From Thermoplasmata archaeon (GTDB taxonomy: Archaea > Thermoplasmatota > DTKX01 > JAHFTX01): a DNA stretch of 64,000 nucleotides. The stretch is taken from the NCBI GenBank assembly GCA_023265395.1, contig JAHFTX010000006.1, positions 26,722 to 90,721 of the forward strand, in the 5' to 3' direction. Made by a program: the position numbers and the translations under genes. This document shows, piece after piece, positions 8,481 to 17,200 of the stretch (position 1 is the stretch's first letter; every line of letters begins with the position of its first letter). The notes beneath the pieces are model-generated. The model searched no databases, had not been told where the DNA came from, and saw only the letters and a list, made by a program, of their open reading frames with translations.

Positions 8481-9041
8481 ATGGACGTCCGTACGATAAT
8501 CATGAGCAAGACCGGCACAGAAGAGGTCACACAGAGGAGCACAAAGGGCAGCCTCAAGGCCAAGGGCTCTCGGCCTCGCGCCAAAGCTGAGCCGCTCGAC
8601 GAGGTCGACCGTGCCATCCTCGCGGCACTTCAGGAGGATGGGCGGCGGCCGATCCGGGCGATCGCGACCGCCACAGGGCTGCGCCCCTCAACCGTCCACC
8701 AGCGTCTCGCTCGCTTGCTGCAGCGCAAGGTGATCCGCCGCTTCACCATCGATGTCGATGAGGAGGCCGTCGGTGGTGGACTGGTGGTCTTCCTGCTCCT
8801 GAGCGGGGACCTGGACACCTACCTCGACGATTCCTTCCTGCGCCAACCGGCCGTCTTGGAGATCTTCGGCATCACCGGCGAGTTCGACCTGCTGATCAAG
8901 CTGCGCTTCTCGGGGATGGGGCAGTTCAGCCGATTCCTCATCGACTTTCGGGAGCGCTATCGCGGGTCGGTGCACAAGACCGTCACGATGGTTGCGACGG
9001 CGCAGCTCAAGGACCAGCGTTGGGCGGTGGGCGCGGACTGA
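8481..9041 (+). CDS. Lrp/AsnC-family transcription regulator
   Basis: 186 residues from ATG 8481, or 179 from ATG 8502, which fits the TATA-like box better. A basic N-terminal extension precedes the winged helix at about residues 40-90 ([19 protein letters not shown], then [20 protein letters not shown]). The C-terminal half is a ligand-sensing alpha/beta domain of the Lrp type ([19 protein letters not shown]). Such regulators bind DNA as oligomers and respond to amino acids or related metabolites. It is divergent from ahcY and shares its intergenic region, so control of ahcY or itself is plausible. The effector is unknown. Confidence 0.85.
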   Translation: MDVRTIIMSKTGTEEVTQRSTKGSLKAKGSRPRAKAEPLDEVDRAILAALQEDGRRPIRAIATATGLRPSTVHQRLARLLQRKVIRRFTIDVDEEAVGGGLVVFLLLSGDLDTYLDDSFLRQPAVLEIFGITGEFDLLIKLRFSGMGQFSRFLIDFRERYRGSVHKTVTMVATAQLKDQRWAVGAD

Positions 9042-9051
9042 GGTCCAGCCC

Positions 9052-9777
9052 CTACCGGAGGACCTTCTCCTCGGCGGCGACTTCGAGTCCGTTCTCGGTG
9101 ATGAGCAACGGGTGGGTCGCGGTGTCGTGGCGGGTGAAGCGCGCCTTGCGCACGGTGATCGTGCGGCGCAGCTCGCCCTTGACATCCTCGAGACCGAGCG
9201 TGATGAAGCTGTCCGCGATGAACTGCTCGATCCCGTAGCGCGTCAGCTGCTGGTTCTCGAGGCTCTCGGTGATCAGCAGGCTGGTGACGCCGAACTCCTT
9301 GAGCATCCGCGCGAAGCGGAACATCTCACGGCGCAGGACCTCGACGGAGGTATAGTAGAGCCCCACGGCGGTGACGCTGTCGATTGCCACACGCTTGGCG
9401 TGGGTGACGGAGAGGTGCTTCTGCAGGAATTCCGTCAGGGTGCTGAAGGCCAGCAACCCGGTCTCGATCTCCTCGGCGGTGTCGACCTCCTTGCGGAGGT
9501 CGCCCAGGTCGATGAGGTAGAACTTGCCCTGGTCCTCCAGCGCCTGGAAGTCCATCTTGTAGTTGAGCATCGCGCGCTCGATGTTCTCGCGACTCTCCTC
9601 CAAGGTGATGTAGACCCCAGTGTCGCCGAACTCACGAGCCCCGTTGAAGATGTACTCCAGTGAGAGCAGGGACTTGCCGCTCCCAGCAGGACCGCTCACG
9701 AGGTTGACGGTGCGCTCGGGGAATCCGCCCTGGAGCAGCTCGTCGAGCCCCTCGATACCCGTCGGGACGCGTTCCAT
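9052..9777 (-). CDS. KaiC-like RecA-fold ATPase
   Basis: 241 residues from the ATG at 9777, preceded by GGGGAGAG. The N-terminus VPTGIEGLDELLQGGFPE is the classic KaiC/RadA-like opening. Walker A is GPAGSGKS (29-36), the catalytic Glu pair is TLEES, and Walker B is RVAIDSVTAV. It is a single-domain archaeal KaiC homologue, so ATP hydrolysis and a regulatory role are expected. It follows the winged-helix gene with a 37-base gap, so both are probably on one transcript. This is the most canonical of the three KaiC-like proteins in the window. Confidence 0.9.
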   Translation of the reverse strand: MERVPTGIEGLDELLQGGFPERTVNLVSGPAGSGKSLLSLEYIFNGAREFGDTGVYITLEESRENIERAMLNYKMDFQALEDQGKFYLIDLGDLRKEVDTAEEIETGLLAFSTLTEFLQKHLSVTHAKRVAIDSVTAVGLYYTSVEVLRREMFRFARMLKEFGVTSLLITESLENQQLTRYGIEQFIADSFITLGLEDVKGELRRTITVRKARFTRHDTATHPLLITENGLEVAAEEKVLR

Positions 9778-9814
9778 GCTTTCTCTCCCCTGCGTGCGGC
9801 GGCTCGGGACCCTC

Positions 9815-10525
9815 TTACACATTAAAAAGGCCATGGTTGAGGCCCTGGAGCAGCCCATACTGCTCGACGATCTGCAGGTCCGATTGACTCAGGCCCTTGG
9901 TGCTCTGACGCACCATCGTCTTGGTGTAGAGTGCGCCCAGCTGCTCCTCGAGGGCGTGCAGCAGCACGCGGAAGAGCGCGGTGAAGGCGTCGCGGACCCG
10001 TTGGACCTCGTTGAGGTTGTGAGTCCTGATGATCCGCGCCAGTCGAGCTCGGGCCTCGTCTGCCGACGGCTCGTCGAGCCACAGCTGGAACAGCTCCTCC
10101 TGGAGGGGATCCTTCTCGACGGTGCGCGCGGCAGCAGTCGCGACTTGGGAGAGCATCCCCGGTCCTCCCATGATCTCGAGGCGTTCCCGTAGGGAGAGCA
10201 CCATCGTCAGGTAGACCACCCCGACCTCCTCGAGGCCGGGCGCGCTGCCCTCGCCCACATCATCGAGCATCGCCAGGAGGTCCGCCCCAGCGTGGCCATG
10301 GAGCTGGTATTGTACATAAGTGTCTGGGCCTCTCTCGATCACACGACGAAGGACCACCCCGCGGTGCTCTAAGTCGCTCAGGAGGGCCCGGATGGACTCC
10401 AACGGCACAGCTGCGAGGCGCTGGAGGTCCCCTTGGGGGTGCCACTGACCATCGGCCAGCGCGCGCAGGACCGCGCGGCCACCTGGGCGCGCGAGCGCCG
10501 TGGCGATGATCTCCGAGTGCTCCAT
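9815..10525 (-). CDS. Winged-helix regulatory protein upstream of KaiC
   Basis: 236 residues from the ATG at 10525, chosen because GAGGTG sits about seven bases upstream; a longer frame to 10561 exists. Residues about 5-65 form an ArsR/MarR-like winged helix (VLRALADGQWHPQGDLQRLA, then SIRALLSDLEHRGVVLRRV). The C-terminal 150 residues are helical and unrecognised. It sits directly before a KaiC-like ATPase, so the pair may form a regulator and its ATPase partner. A TTTATGG box lies around 10575-10582. Ligand and targets are unknown. Confidence 0.75.
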   Translation of the reverse strand: MEHSEIIATALARPGGRAVLRALADGQWHPQGDLQRLAAVPLESIRALLSDLEHRGVVLRRVIERGPDTYVQYQLHGHAGADLLAMLDDVGEGSAPGLEEVGVVYLTMVLSLRERLEIMGGPGMLSQVATAAARTVEKDPLQEELFQLWLDEPSADEARARLARIIRTHNLNEVQRVRDAFTALFRVLLHALEEQLGALYTKTMVRQSTKGLSQSDLQIVEQYGLLQGLNHGLFNV

Positions 10526-10625
10526 GTTCACCCACCTCTCCCGCAGGGGAACTGTAAACACTCGGGCGTCGAACCATAAAGGTGGTCGTCAAGGGGTCTG
10601 AAGCACCCTGAACTACCCGAGGGGG

Positions 10626-11993
10626 TCAGGGTTCCGCGCCGCTCTCGTGAAGCTCGTCGCGGCGGTCGACGACGACCTTCCCGTCCTTGAGGACCAGCAC
10701 TGCAGCATTGCTCCCTTGATGGTAGGGCAGGTGTTGATAGGTCGGCACGTCGAGCAGGAGGATGTCGGCACGCTTGCCGACGTCGAGGGAGCCAACCTCC
10801 TCGCCCAGGCCGACGGCATAGGCACCGTTGATCGTCGCAGCCGTGATCGCCTCCTCGGGCGTCAGTCGCAGCATCATGCAGCTTAGTCCGATGATGAACT
10901 GCATCGACTCGATCCAGCAGTTTGGATTGCAATCGGTGGCGATGGCCAGCGGCAAGTTCCGCTGCACCATGCGCCGCGCCTGGGGGTAACGCCCATCCAT
11001 GAGCATGTAGGGGGTCCCTGGCAGGAGGCACCCGATCGTCCCAGCGCGTGCGAGCAGCTCGACTTGCGAATCGGTGGTGCACACCAGGTGCTCGACGGTC
11101 ACGGCACCCAGCCGCGCCGCCATCTCCGCACCGCCGAGGTTGACCAGCTCATCGATGTGAGCGCGAGGGCGCAGCCCAGCGTCCTTGCCTGCCTGCAGGA
11201 CGCGCTCGGACTGAGCGACCGAGAAGACCCCCTCCTCGCAGAAGACGTCGCAGTGAGTTGCCAATCGGGCCGCAGCGACCTGCGGGATCATCTCGTCGAC
11301 GACCAAGGTCACGTAGTCGTCGGGCCGGTCGGTGTATTCCTGGGGGACCGCGTGGGCGCCCAGGAAGGTGGGGACGAGCCGCAGGGGGTGCTCCTTCTGC
11401 AGCTGGGCGATGACCTCCAGGCTCTTGATCTCGTCCCGTGTCGTCAGCCCGTAGCCGCTCTTGACTTCGACGGTCGTCGTCCCGGTCGCCAGCATCGCAT
11501 CCAACCGGCGGCGCGTCTGCGCGGCGATGGCCTCGGCGGTGGAGTTGCGCGTGGCGCGGGTGGTGCGCAGGATCCCCCCACCCTCCTTGAGGATCTGCAG
11601 GTAGCTCGCGCCCTCGAGCTTCCGTTGCAGTTCGTCCTCGCGCGAACCGGCGAACGCCACATGGGTATGGGGGTCGACGAACCCAGGAAGGACCAACCGA
11701 CCGGTGCAGTCGATGATGGCTGGGTCAGACCCGGCACAGCGGCGCAACATCTCCTCGGTCGAACCCACATGGAGGATGCGGCCATCCTTGATGGCGATGG
11801 CACCCTTGGGCACGGTCCCAAGGTGGGTCGCATCGGCACCCACGCGCGGGCGGTTGGGCCCCCGCAGGGTGACCATCTGGTGTGCGTTGATGAGGATGGT
11901 CTCGGGCTCCAGCCTCGGCAACGGCGACACACCCCCCGGTCCCGTGCACGCACGGATCCGGCCCGGCTGCGGCAGCGCGGGGCAGTGCATCAA
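10626..11993 (-). CDS. hutI: Imidazolonepropionase (histidine degradation)
   Basis: Hydrolyses 4-imidazolone-5-propanoate to N-formimino-L-glutamate, the third step of histidine breakdown. An amidohydrolase of 455 residues. Metal ligands are visible in VDPHTHVAFAGSRE, in GAHAVP, in AHIDE and in ATDCNPN; the KSGYGL segment is typical of HutI. The first 30 residues extend beyond the family's usual start, and a GTG at 11930 is a possible alternative. It is last in a minus-strand group with nth and the FAH-family gene. No hutH or hutU is in the window, so the rest of the pathway must lie elsewhere. Confidence 0.92.
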   Translation of the reverse strand: MMHCPALPQPGRIRACTGPGGVSPLPRLEPETILINAHQMVTLRGPNRPRVGADATHLGTVPKGAIAIKDGRILHVGSTEEMLRRCAGSDPAIIDCTGRLVLPGFVDPHTHVAFAGSREDELQRKLEGASYLQILKEGGGILRTTRATRNSTAEAIAAQTRRRLDAMLATGTTTVEVKSGYGLTTRDEIKSLEVIAQLQKEHPLRLVPTFLGAHAVPQEYTDRPDDYVTLVVDEMIPQVAAARLATHCDVFCEEGVFSVAQSERVLQAGKDAGLRPRAHIDELVNLGGAEMAARLGAVTVEHLVCTTDSQVELLARAGTIGCLLPGTPYMLMDGRYPQARRMVQRNLPLAIATDCNPNCWIESMQFIIGLSCMMLRLTPEEAITAATINGAYAVGLGEEVGSLDVGKRADILLLDVPTYQHLPYHQGSNAAVLVLKDGKVVVDRRDELHESGAEP

Positions 11994-12012
11994 TGTGTTG
12001 GAAGCGCAGCAG

Positions 12013-12753
12013 CTATTCGACCGCTATCGGGTCCCTCGGCTTGCGGCCGTCGAAGCGGCACTCGTCGTAGATCGGACATTCTGCACATCGCCAACCGACC
12101 GGCTTGCAGATCTGCTGTCCGAAGTTGACGAGCAGGTCGTTGGTGAGCATCCACCAGTCGCGAGGGACCAGCTCCAAGAGTGCCTGCTCTGTCTCCTCGG
12201 GGGTCGTGGTGCGCACCCATCCGATGCGATTGGCGATGCGGTGGACATGGGTGTCGACCGCCAGGGCCTCGGCGCCAAAGCCGTAGCACAGGACGCAATT
12301 GGCGGTCTTGCGCCCCACTCCGGGGAGGCTGAGCAACTCCTCCATCGTCGAGGGCACCTCGCCGTCGAATCGTTCCTGCACCACTTGTGCGACGGCGATG
12401 AGGGTCTTCGCCTTGGTGCGATAGAAGCCCACTGGTCGGATGAGCGCCTCGATCCGCTGCGGGCTCGCCGCAGCGAGCGAGATGACGTCGGGGAAGTGGG
12501 CGAAGAGCTGCCGTGTCGCCTTTCCGGTGGCCTCGTCGCGGGTGCGCTGCGAGAGGATCGTCCCCACCAACGTGCGCCACGGTCCATCGTTCCACGTGCG
12601 CGATTGTGGCGGGAAACGCCCGGCGAGGCCCTCGAGCGCTCGGCGGACCTGCCGCCGCGGTGGCGGCGCCCAGGCATGGGCGCGCCGACGACGGGCCGAC
12701 GGGTCGTCGACCGTAGCCTCGGCTCGGAGCGGCCGCCGTGGCTGGCGACTCAT
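12013..12753 (-). CDS. nth: Endonuclease III, DNA glycosylase/AP lyase
   Basis: 246 residues. Removes oxidised pyrimidines and nicks the abasic site in base excision repair. The helix-hairpin-helix with catalytic Lys is LPGVGRKTAN, the catalytic Asp is in AVDTHVHRI, and the 4Fe-4S ligands form C-X6-C-X2-C-X5-C near the C-terminus (CKPVGWRCAECPIYDEC). The basic N-terminal 35 residues are an extension over bacterial Nth. Its start overlaps the stop of the FAH-family gene by four bases, and hutI starts 20 bases downstream, so the three share a transcript. Confidence 0.95.
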   Translation of the reverse strand: MSRQPRRPLRAEATVDDPSARRRRAHAWAPPPRRQVRRALEGLAGRFPPQSRTWNDGPWRTLVGTILSQRTRDEATGKATRQLFAHFPDVISLAAASPQRIEALIRPVGFYRTKAKTLIAVAQVVQERFDGEVPSTMEELLSLPGVGRKTANCVLCYGFGAEALAVDTHVHRIANRIGWVRTTTPEETEQALLELVPRDWWMLTNDLLVNFGQQICKPVGWRCAECPIYDECRFDGRKPRDPIAVE

Positions 12754-13508
12754 GGTCCCCTCGTGCCAAGGTGCACTTCGACGGATGTGAGGATAACCCC
12801 AAGGAGGGTCTCCTGGTCGAGCGGGAGCTGCTCGGGAGCCGAGGTGTCTGCCCGGTCGCTCGGCGGCGCGACCAGCTGGGCGAGCAGGTGGGCATCGGGC
12901 GGGAGCGGACCCACCCCCGCGGGGGTGCCGGTGCTCACGATGTCCCCTGCCACTAGCGTCATCGAGGCACTGATGTCAGCCAGGACCTTGGCCACGGGGT
13001 TGAGCATCGCTGCCGTCCGACCGCGCTGTCGGAGGGCGCCGTCGACCCACAAGCGGAGTTCGAGATGGTGCAGGTGCTCGAGGGCAAGCCCTCGCACCAG
13101 TGGGCTCAGAGGCGCCGCCCCATCGAAGCCCTTGGCCTGTGCCCAGGGGCGTCCTTGGGCCTTGGCGGCACGTTGGAGCTCCCGGGCGCTGAGGTCGATG
13201 AGCACCCCTGCCCCGATGACCGAGGCCCCGGCCGTCGCCTCGCTGGCATCGCGCAGGGTCGTGCCGACCATGACGGCCAACTCGACCTCATGGTGGAGCA
13301 CTCCCAAGTGGCGGGGGACCAGCAGCCGCTGGCCGCTGTGGGCCAGCGCCGTGGTCGGCTTGAGGAAGTAGGTGACGCGTTGGGGAGGGGTGCCACCCAT
13401 CTCGATGGCGTGGGCGTGGTAGTTGCCCACGAGGCAGACGACTTTCGTCGGTTGCGGGAGGGTCGACCCGTCGAGGGCAGCGACGACCTGCGTCTCGTAC
13501 CCGCCCAT
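12750..13508 (-). CDS. Fumarylacetoacetate hydrolase (FAH) family protein
   Basis: 252 residues. FAH-family enzymes cleave or decarboxylate acylpyruvates and related beta-diketo acids in aromatic-compound and amino-acid breakdown. The sequence has CLVGNYHAHAIEMG near the N-terminus, the metal-ligand segment HHEVELAVMVG, and DIVSTGTPAGVGPL near the end. The exact substrate cannot be told. The ATG at 13508 lies 23-32 bases after a TTTGATATAC box, which indicates a leaderless transcript. First gene of the FAH-nth-hutI group; pairing with hutI suggests a role in catabolism. Confidence 0.85.
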   Translation of the reverse strand: MGGYETQVVAALDGSTLPQPTKVVCLVGNYHAHAIEMGGTPPQRVTYFLKPTTALAHSGQRLLVPRHLGVLHHEVELAVMVGTTLRDASEATAGASVIGAGVLIDLSARELQRAAKAQGRPWAQAKGFDGAAPLSPLVRGLALEHLHHLELRLWVDGALRQRGRTAAMLNPVAKVLADISASMTLVAGDIVSTGTPAGVGPLPPDAHLLAQLVAPPSDRADTSAPEQLPLDQETLLGVILTSVEVHLGTRGP

Positions 13509-13530
13509 CGCCGCCGCAGCCGGTCCGGTG

Positions 13531-13583
13531 GTATATCAAAGGACGGTCCTGACCTGCGTCCCGCTGCGCCGGGGTTTTTGTAG
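13531..13583. promoter_or_regulatory. Divergent promoters of the FAH-family gene and GINS
   Basis: The minus-strand box TTTGATATAC (13531-13540) lies 23-32 bases before ATG 13508. The plus-strand box TTTTTGTAG (13575-13583) lies 22-30 bases before ATG 13605. Both spacings fit leaderless archaeal transcripts. Confidence 0.55.
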
Positions 13584-13604
13584 GCCTCGCGCCATCGTCG
13601 GCCG

Positions 13605-14285
13605 ATGGCGACGGAGGGCCTGGGCCTTGCCCAGCTCGATGGGATCTATCAGCAGGAGCGCACCAGTGCGCAACTGACCAAGCTCCCGCACGACTACTTC
13701 AGCGCCCTCCATGGCGCGATCTCCGAGCTCCGAAACGCCTATCATCGGGCACAAGGGGAGAACCCTGGCTCCGCCAAGGTCCTGATGCTCGGCGACGAGC
13801 TGCGCAAGGTCACTCAGCTCGCCGGGGAGATCTACGTCAAGCGGATCCGCAAGGTCACCCTGCTGGCCCTCACACACGCCAGCGGTGTGACGGTGGACAC
13901 CAAGGCCCTCCATCCCAAGGAGATCGAGGTCTACACCCAGCTGGTCACCGCGCTCACCCACGGGCGCGACGTGATGCTCCCACCCGACGGTAGCGCCGCC
14001 GCCCAAAGGAGGCCGCGCACGATGAGCTCGGCCCTCGGGGCGCCCGCACCGCGGCCGACAGAGGCCGCGCCCTCACGGACGAGCCCCGAGGTCGTCCCGT
14101 CTCCTGGGGGCGACCGGCTCCTGGTGGAGGCCCTCGAGGACATCGGTGCCTTCGTTGCCCAGCAGGGGGAGACGGTCCAGCTCCACAAGGACGATGTCGC
14201 CTCGGTCCCGGCCGCCGCGGCCAAGGCGCTGCTCTCCCGCGGGCTGGTTCGCCTGATCGCCCCGGCCGGTCCGCCGCCAGGATGA
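13605..14285 (+). CDS. GINS complex subunit (archaeal Gins51/Gins15 type)
   Basis: 226 residues. GINS joins MCM and Cdc45/GAN in the replicative helicase. The N-terminal helical A domain shows LTKLPHDYFSALHGAISELR and then LGDELRKVTQLAGEIYVKRIRKV. The small beta-rich B domain is at the C-terminus (residues about 175-220: LEDIGAFVAQ, then VQLHKDDVASVPAAAAKALL). A-then-B order is that of archaeal Gins51. A proline/alanine-rich linker of some 45 residues separates the domains, longer than usual. The gene is monocistronic and converges on the giant CARDB gene with a four-base gap. Confidence 0.82.
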   Translation: MATEGLGLAQLDGIYQQERTSAQLTKLPHDYFSALHGAISELRNAYHRAQGENPGSAKVLMLGDELRKVTQLAGEIYVKRIRKVTLLALTHASGVTVDTKALHPKEIEVYTQLVTALTHGRDVMLPPDGSAAAQRRPRTMSSALGAPAPRPTEAAPSRTSPEVVPSPGGDRLLVEALEDIGAFVAQQGETVQLHKDDVASVPAAAAKALLSRGLVRLIAPAGPPPG

Positions 14286-14289
14286 GACC

Positions 14290-17200
14290 TCAGCGGCCTG
14301 CCCGCCGGCGCCGCCGCCGACGGACCCACGCCGGCACGCCCACCACCACGGCGATGCCCGAGCCGATCACAAGCAGGATCAAGAGTGCGGTCATCGGTGG
14401 CCCCAGGACGTGGGGAGGGCTTTCCTCCGAGACCACGACGACGACCTTCTCGTCCGCCGAGGCGTTCCCGTCGTCGACGACCCGCAGCCGCACCAGATAG
14501 GTGCCGCTCCGATGGTAGGTGTAACTGGTCGCACCGGTGACGTTGGAGACGAAGTCGTCGACCCCATCGCCGTCGAAGTCCCAGGAGTACTGGACGATCC
14601 GACCGTCGATGTCGATCCCCTGGCCCTCGACGATCATGCGTTCCCCGATCAGGAGTTGGCGCGCGCCGCCGGCGAGCGCCCGTGGGGGTTGGTTGGCAGG
14701 CACCTCCAGGCGCAGGCGGTTGTCCGTCTCGTTCTCCTCGGGGGTTGCGCCGGAGGGGTCGAGGATCGCCGTCAGCAGGTGGGCGGAGGGCTCCCCTTCG
14801 AAGGGGACCAGTACGCTGGTGGTCGCGCCCGCACGCAACAGGGGCACCTGGCGGTCCTCTGCGACGGCGCCATCGACGAGGATCCGGACTACCAGCCCAT
14901 CGAGGTCCTGTACGCCCCGGTTGTGGACCTCCACTGCGATGTCGTAGCGGTTGAGACTGAGGTTGCCGCCGCTCCGGACGGTGCGGTACTGGTGGCGGGT
15001 GAGGTTGAGCAGCTGGGCTTGGGTCCCCTGTGCAGTCTCGAAGGTGACGTTGACCGGTGCACCGACCGCGGGGCGCCCGATCTGGAGCTGCGCCTGCTGC
15101 ATGCTCTCGTTGGGCAGGGCCAATGCGCCGGTGGCATCCAGCCGGAGGTGCAACTCGTCCCCTGCGCCGGGTTCGGGTGGTGCGGCCAGGCCGATGACCG
15201 AATCTCCGCCTGCCTCGAGCCCGACGATCCCCCGATGCGTCGTCGCAGCGGCGGCGCCATCCAGCTGCACCTGCCAGGGGCGCGCAGAGGTCGCTCCGGA
15301 GTTCCGCACGGTCACGAAGAACCACCGGGCCTGCCCGGCAGGATCGAGGCCCAGGGAGACGTTGCTGATGACCACGGAGGGTCGAGGGACGTCCCACTGC
15401 ACCTGGAGCCGGTTGTCCCCGGTCTCGAGCTCGCCTCCCAGATGTTCGGCGTTGACGATCACCGCCACCTCCGTGGCGCCGGCGACGGCGGTGCGCAGCA
15501 CCTGGAGGTCGGCACTGGCACCGGCGCCCAGCGCTGGGCACGGTCCGGTTGCGATCCCATTGCCGTCGGCAAGGGCCACCAACCGTGGTGCTCGGAGCGT
15601 GGCACCGCCGTCGTTGTGCAGTCGCAGGGGCAGCGCTGCCAGCAGGCCGTCGGGCAGTGGCGGCGGAGCCAGGCCCGAGAGCCGCCACTCGGGGGCGCTG
15701 ACGTTCAGACCCACCGCCTGACGGTTGTCGAGCGTCAGTCGTTCGGTGACGTTCAGGCCGGTGACCTCGGCGACGATCTGGTGGCGCCCTCCGACGGCTT
15801 GGAGGATGGTCCCCACGTCGCTGCCGCCCGCAGGGAGGGCTCCGATCACGGTGGTCGCCACGGGTTCACCGTCGAGGCTGAGGTTGAGCAGGATGGGACC
15901 GAGCAAGGGCTGGTCGGCCCGCAGATGGACACTCAGCAGCACCCGCTCCCCGTCGATGGGCTGCGGAGGGCTCAGCGTCACTCCAGAGACCTCGATGTTG
16001 GGTGCGGCCGCCGTCGGCCCGTCGGTGCGCGGCAGCTCCCCAAGGATGACGACTTGGGCGGATCGATGTCCCCCCTCGAGGGCCTCGGGCACGAGGTCAT
16101 CGGGGTCCGCTAGGAGTGCCAGGTCGACCGTCCCTTCGAGGCTCGCGACGTGGGGGACGACCGCGCTGACGATGAGCGTACCACCACCCTCGAGGCCGGG
16201 GGCACTGGCTCGCCCGACCTGCGCACCGTCGAGCTGAAGGGCGGCGCTGACCGTGCGCAGGGTCGGCCCCCCGATGTTCGTCAGGTGGCCTAGCACCAGC
16301 AGTCGGCCATCGTGCAAGTCATAGGCCTCGAGCGCACCAGGGAGCAACTGGGCAGGTTGCGCGACCACGGAGAGGTTGAGGAGCTGGTCATCCTCCGCGG
16401 CTTCGGCGATGGCGTCGGCAGGATCGATCGTCGCCCGTAGGATGTGTCGGCCCGCTAGGGCGACAGCCTCGACGCCGACCCACGTGCTGTTGCCGCTGCC
16501 CAGCGGGGGCAAGCGCGCCTGCGCAAGCAAGGCGCCATCTTGCGTGAAGAGGACCGACCCAGGGAGGATCGATGGCCCTCCGAGGTTGGTCACCAACATC
16601 TGCACGATGACCGGAGCGCCATCGATGCCGCTGCCGAGGACCGCCAGCTCCAGGCCCTCGAGCTGGGGAGGGTCAGGGCCCTCAAGCAGGAGGGTGCGGA
16701 CGTTGTCTGCCTCGCTGGCCTCGCGCAGCAGGTCCGTCGGGTCGACGAGGCATTGCACCACATGGGACCCTGGTCCGAGCGTGACTCGCACGACGGCTGC
16801 TGCATGGCCGTCGCTGGGAAGGCCACCGATGGCCCATTGCTGGACCACGTCCCCGTCGGCGCGCACCTGCACGAGCGCCTCGCCGAGCAGGGGTGCGCCG
16901 TCGTTGTGCACCGTCACGCGCACCAGCAGGCTGCCATCAGCCGGGGCGGCGTCGGTGGGCAACACGACGGGCTCGAACGTCTCGATGCGCAGCTGCGGTG
17001 CCGGGATATCGACGATTCCCAGCGGGGTCACTCCGCGATCGGCCTCATTGGCCTCCGTCAGCGCGTCGGCGGGATCCAGCAACAGGCCCAGCTCATGCAG
17101 CCCCGGAGCGAGCGGGACGCTGAGGGTAAGGGACTGGTTCGACAGCCCGGTCATTGGGAGCAACCGCACCTGGCTGAGCACCTGCCCGTCACGCAGCAGG

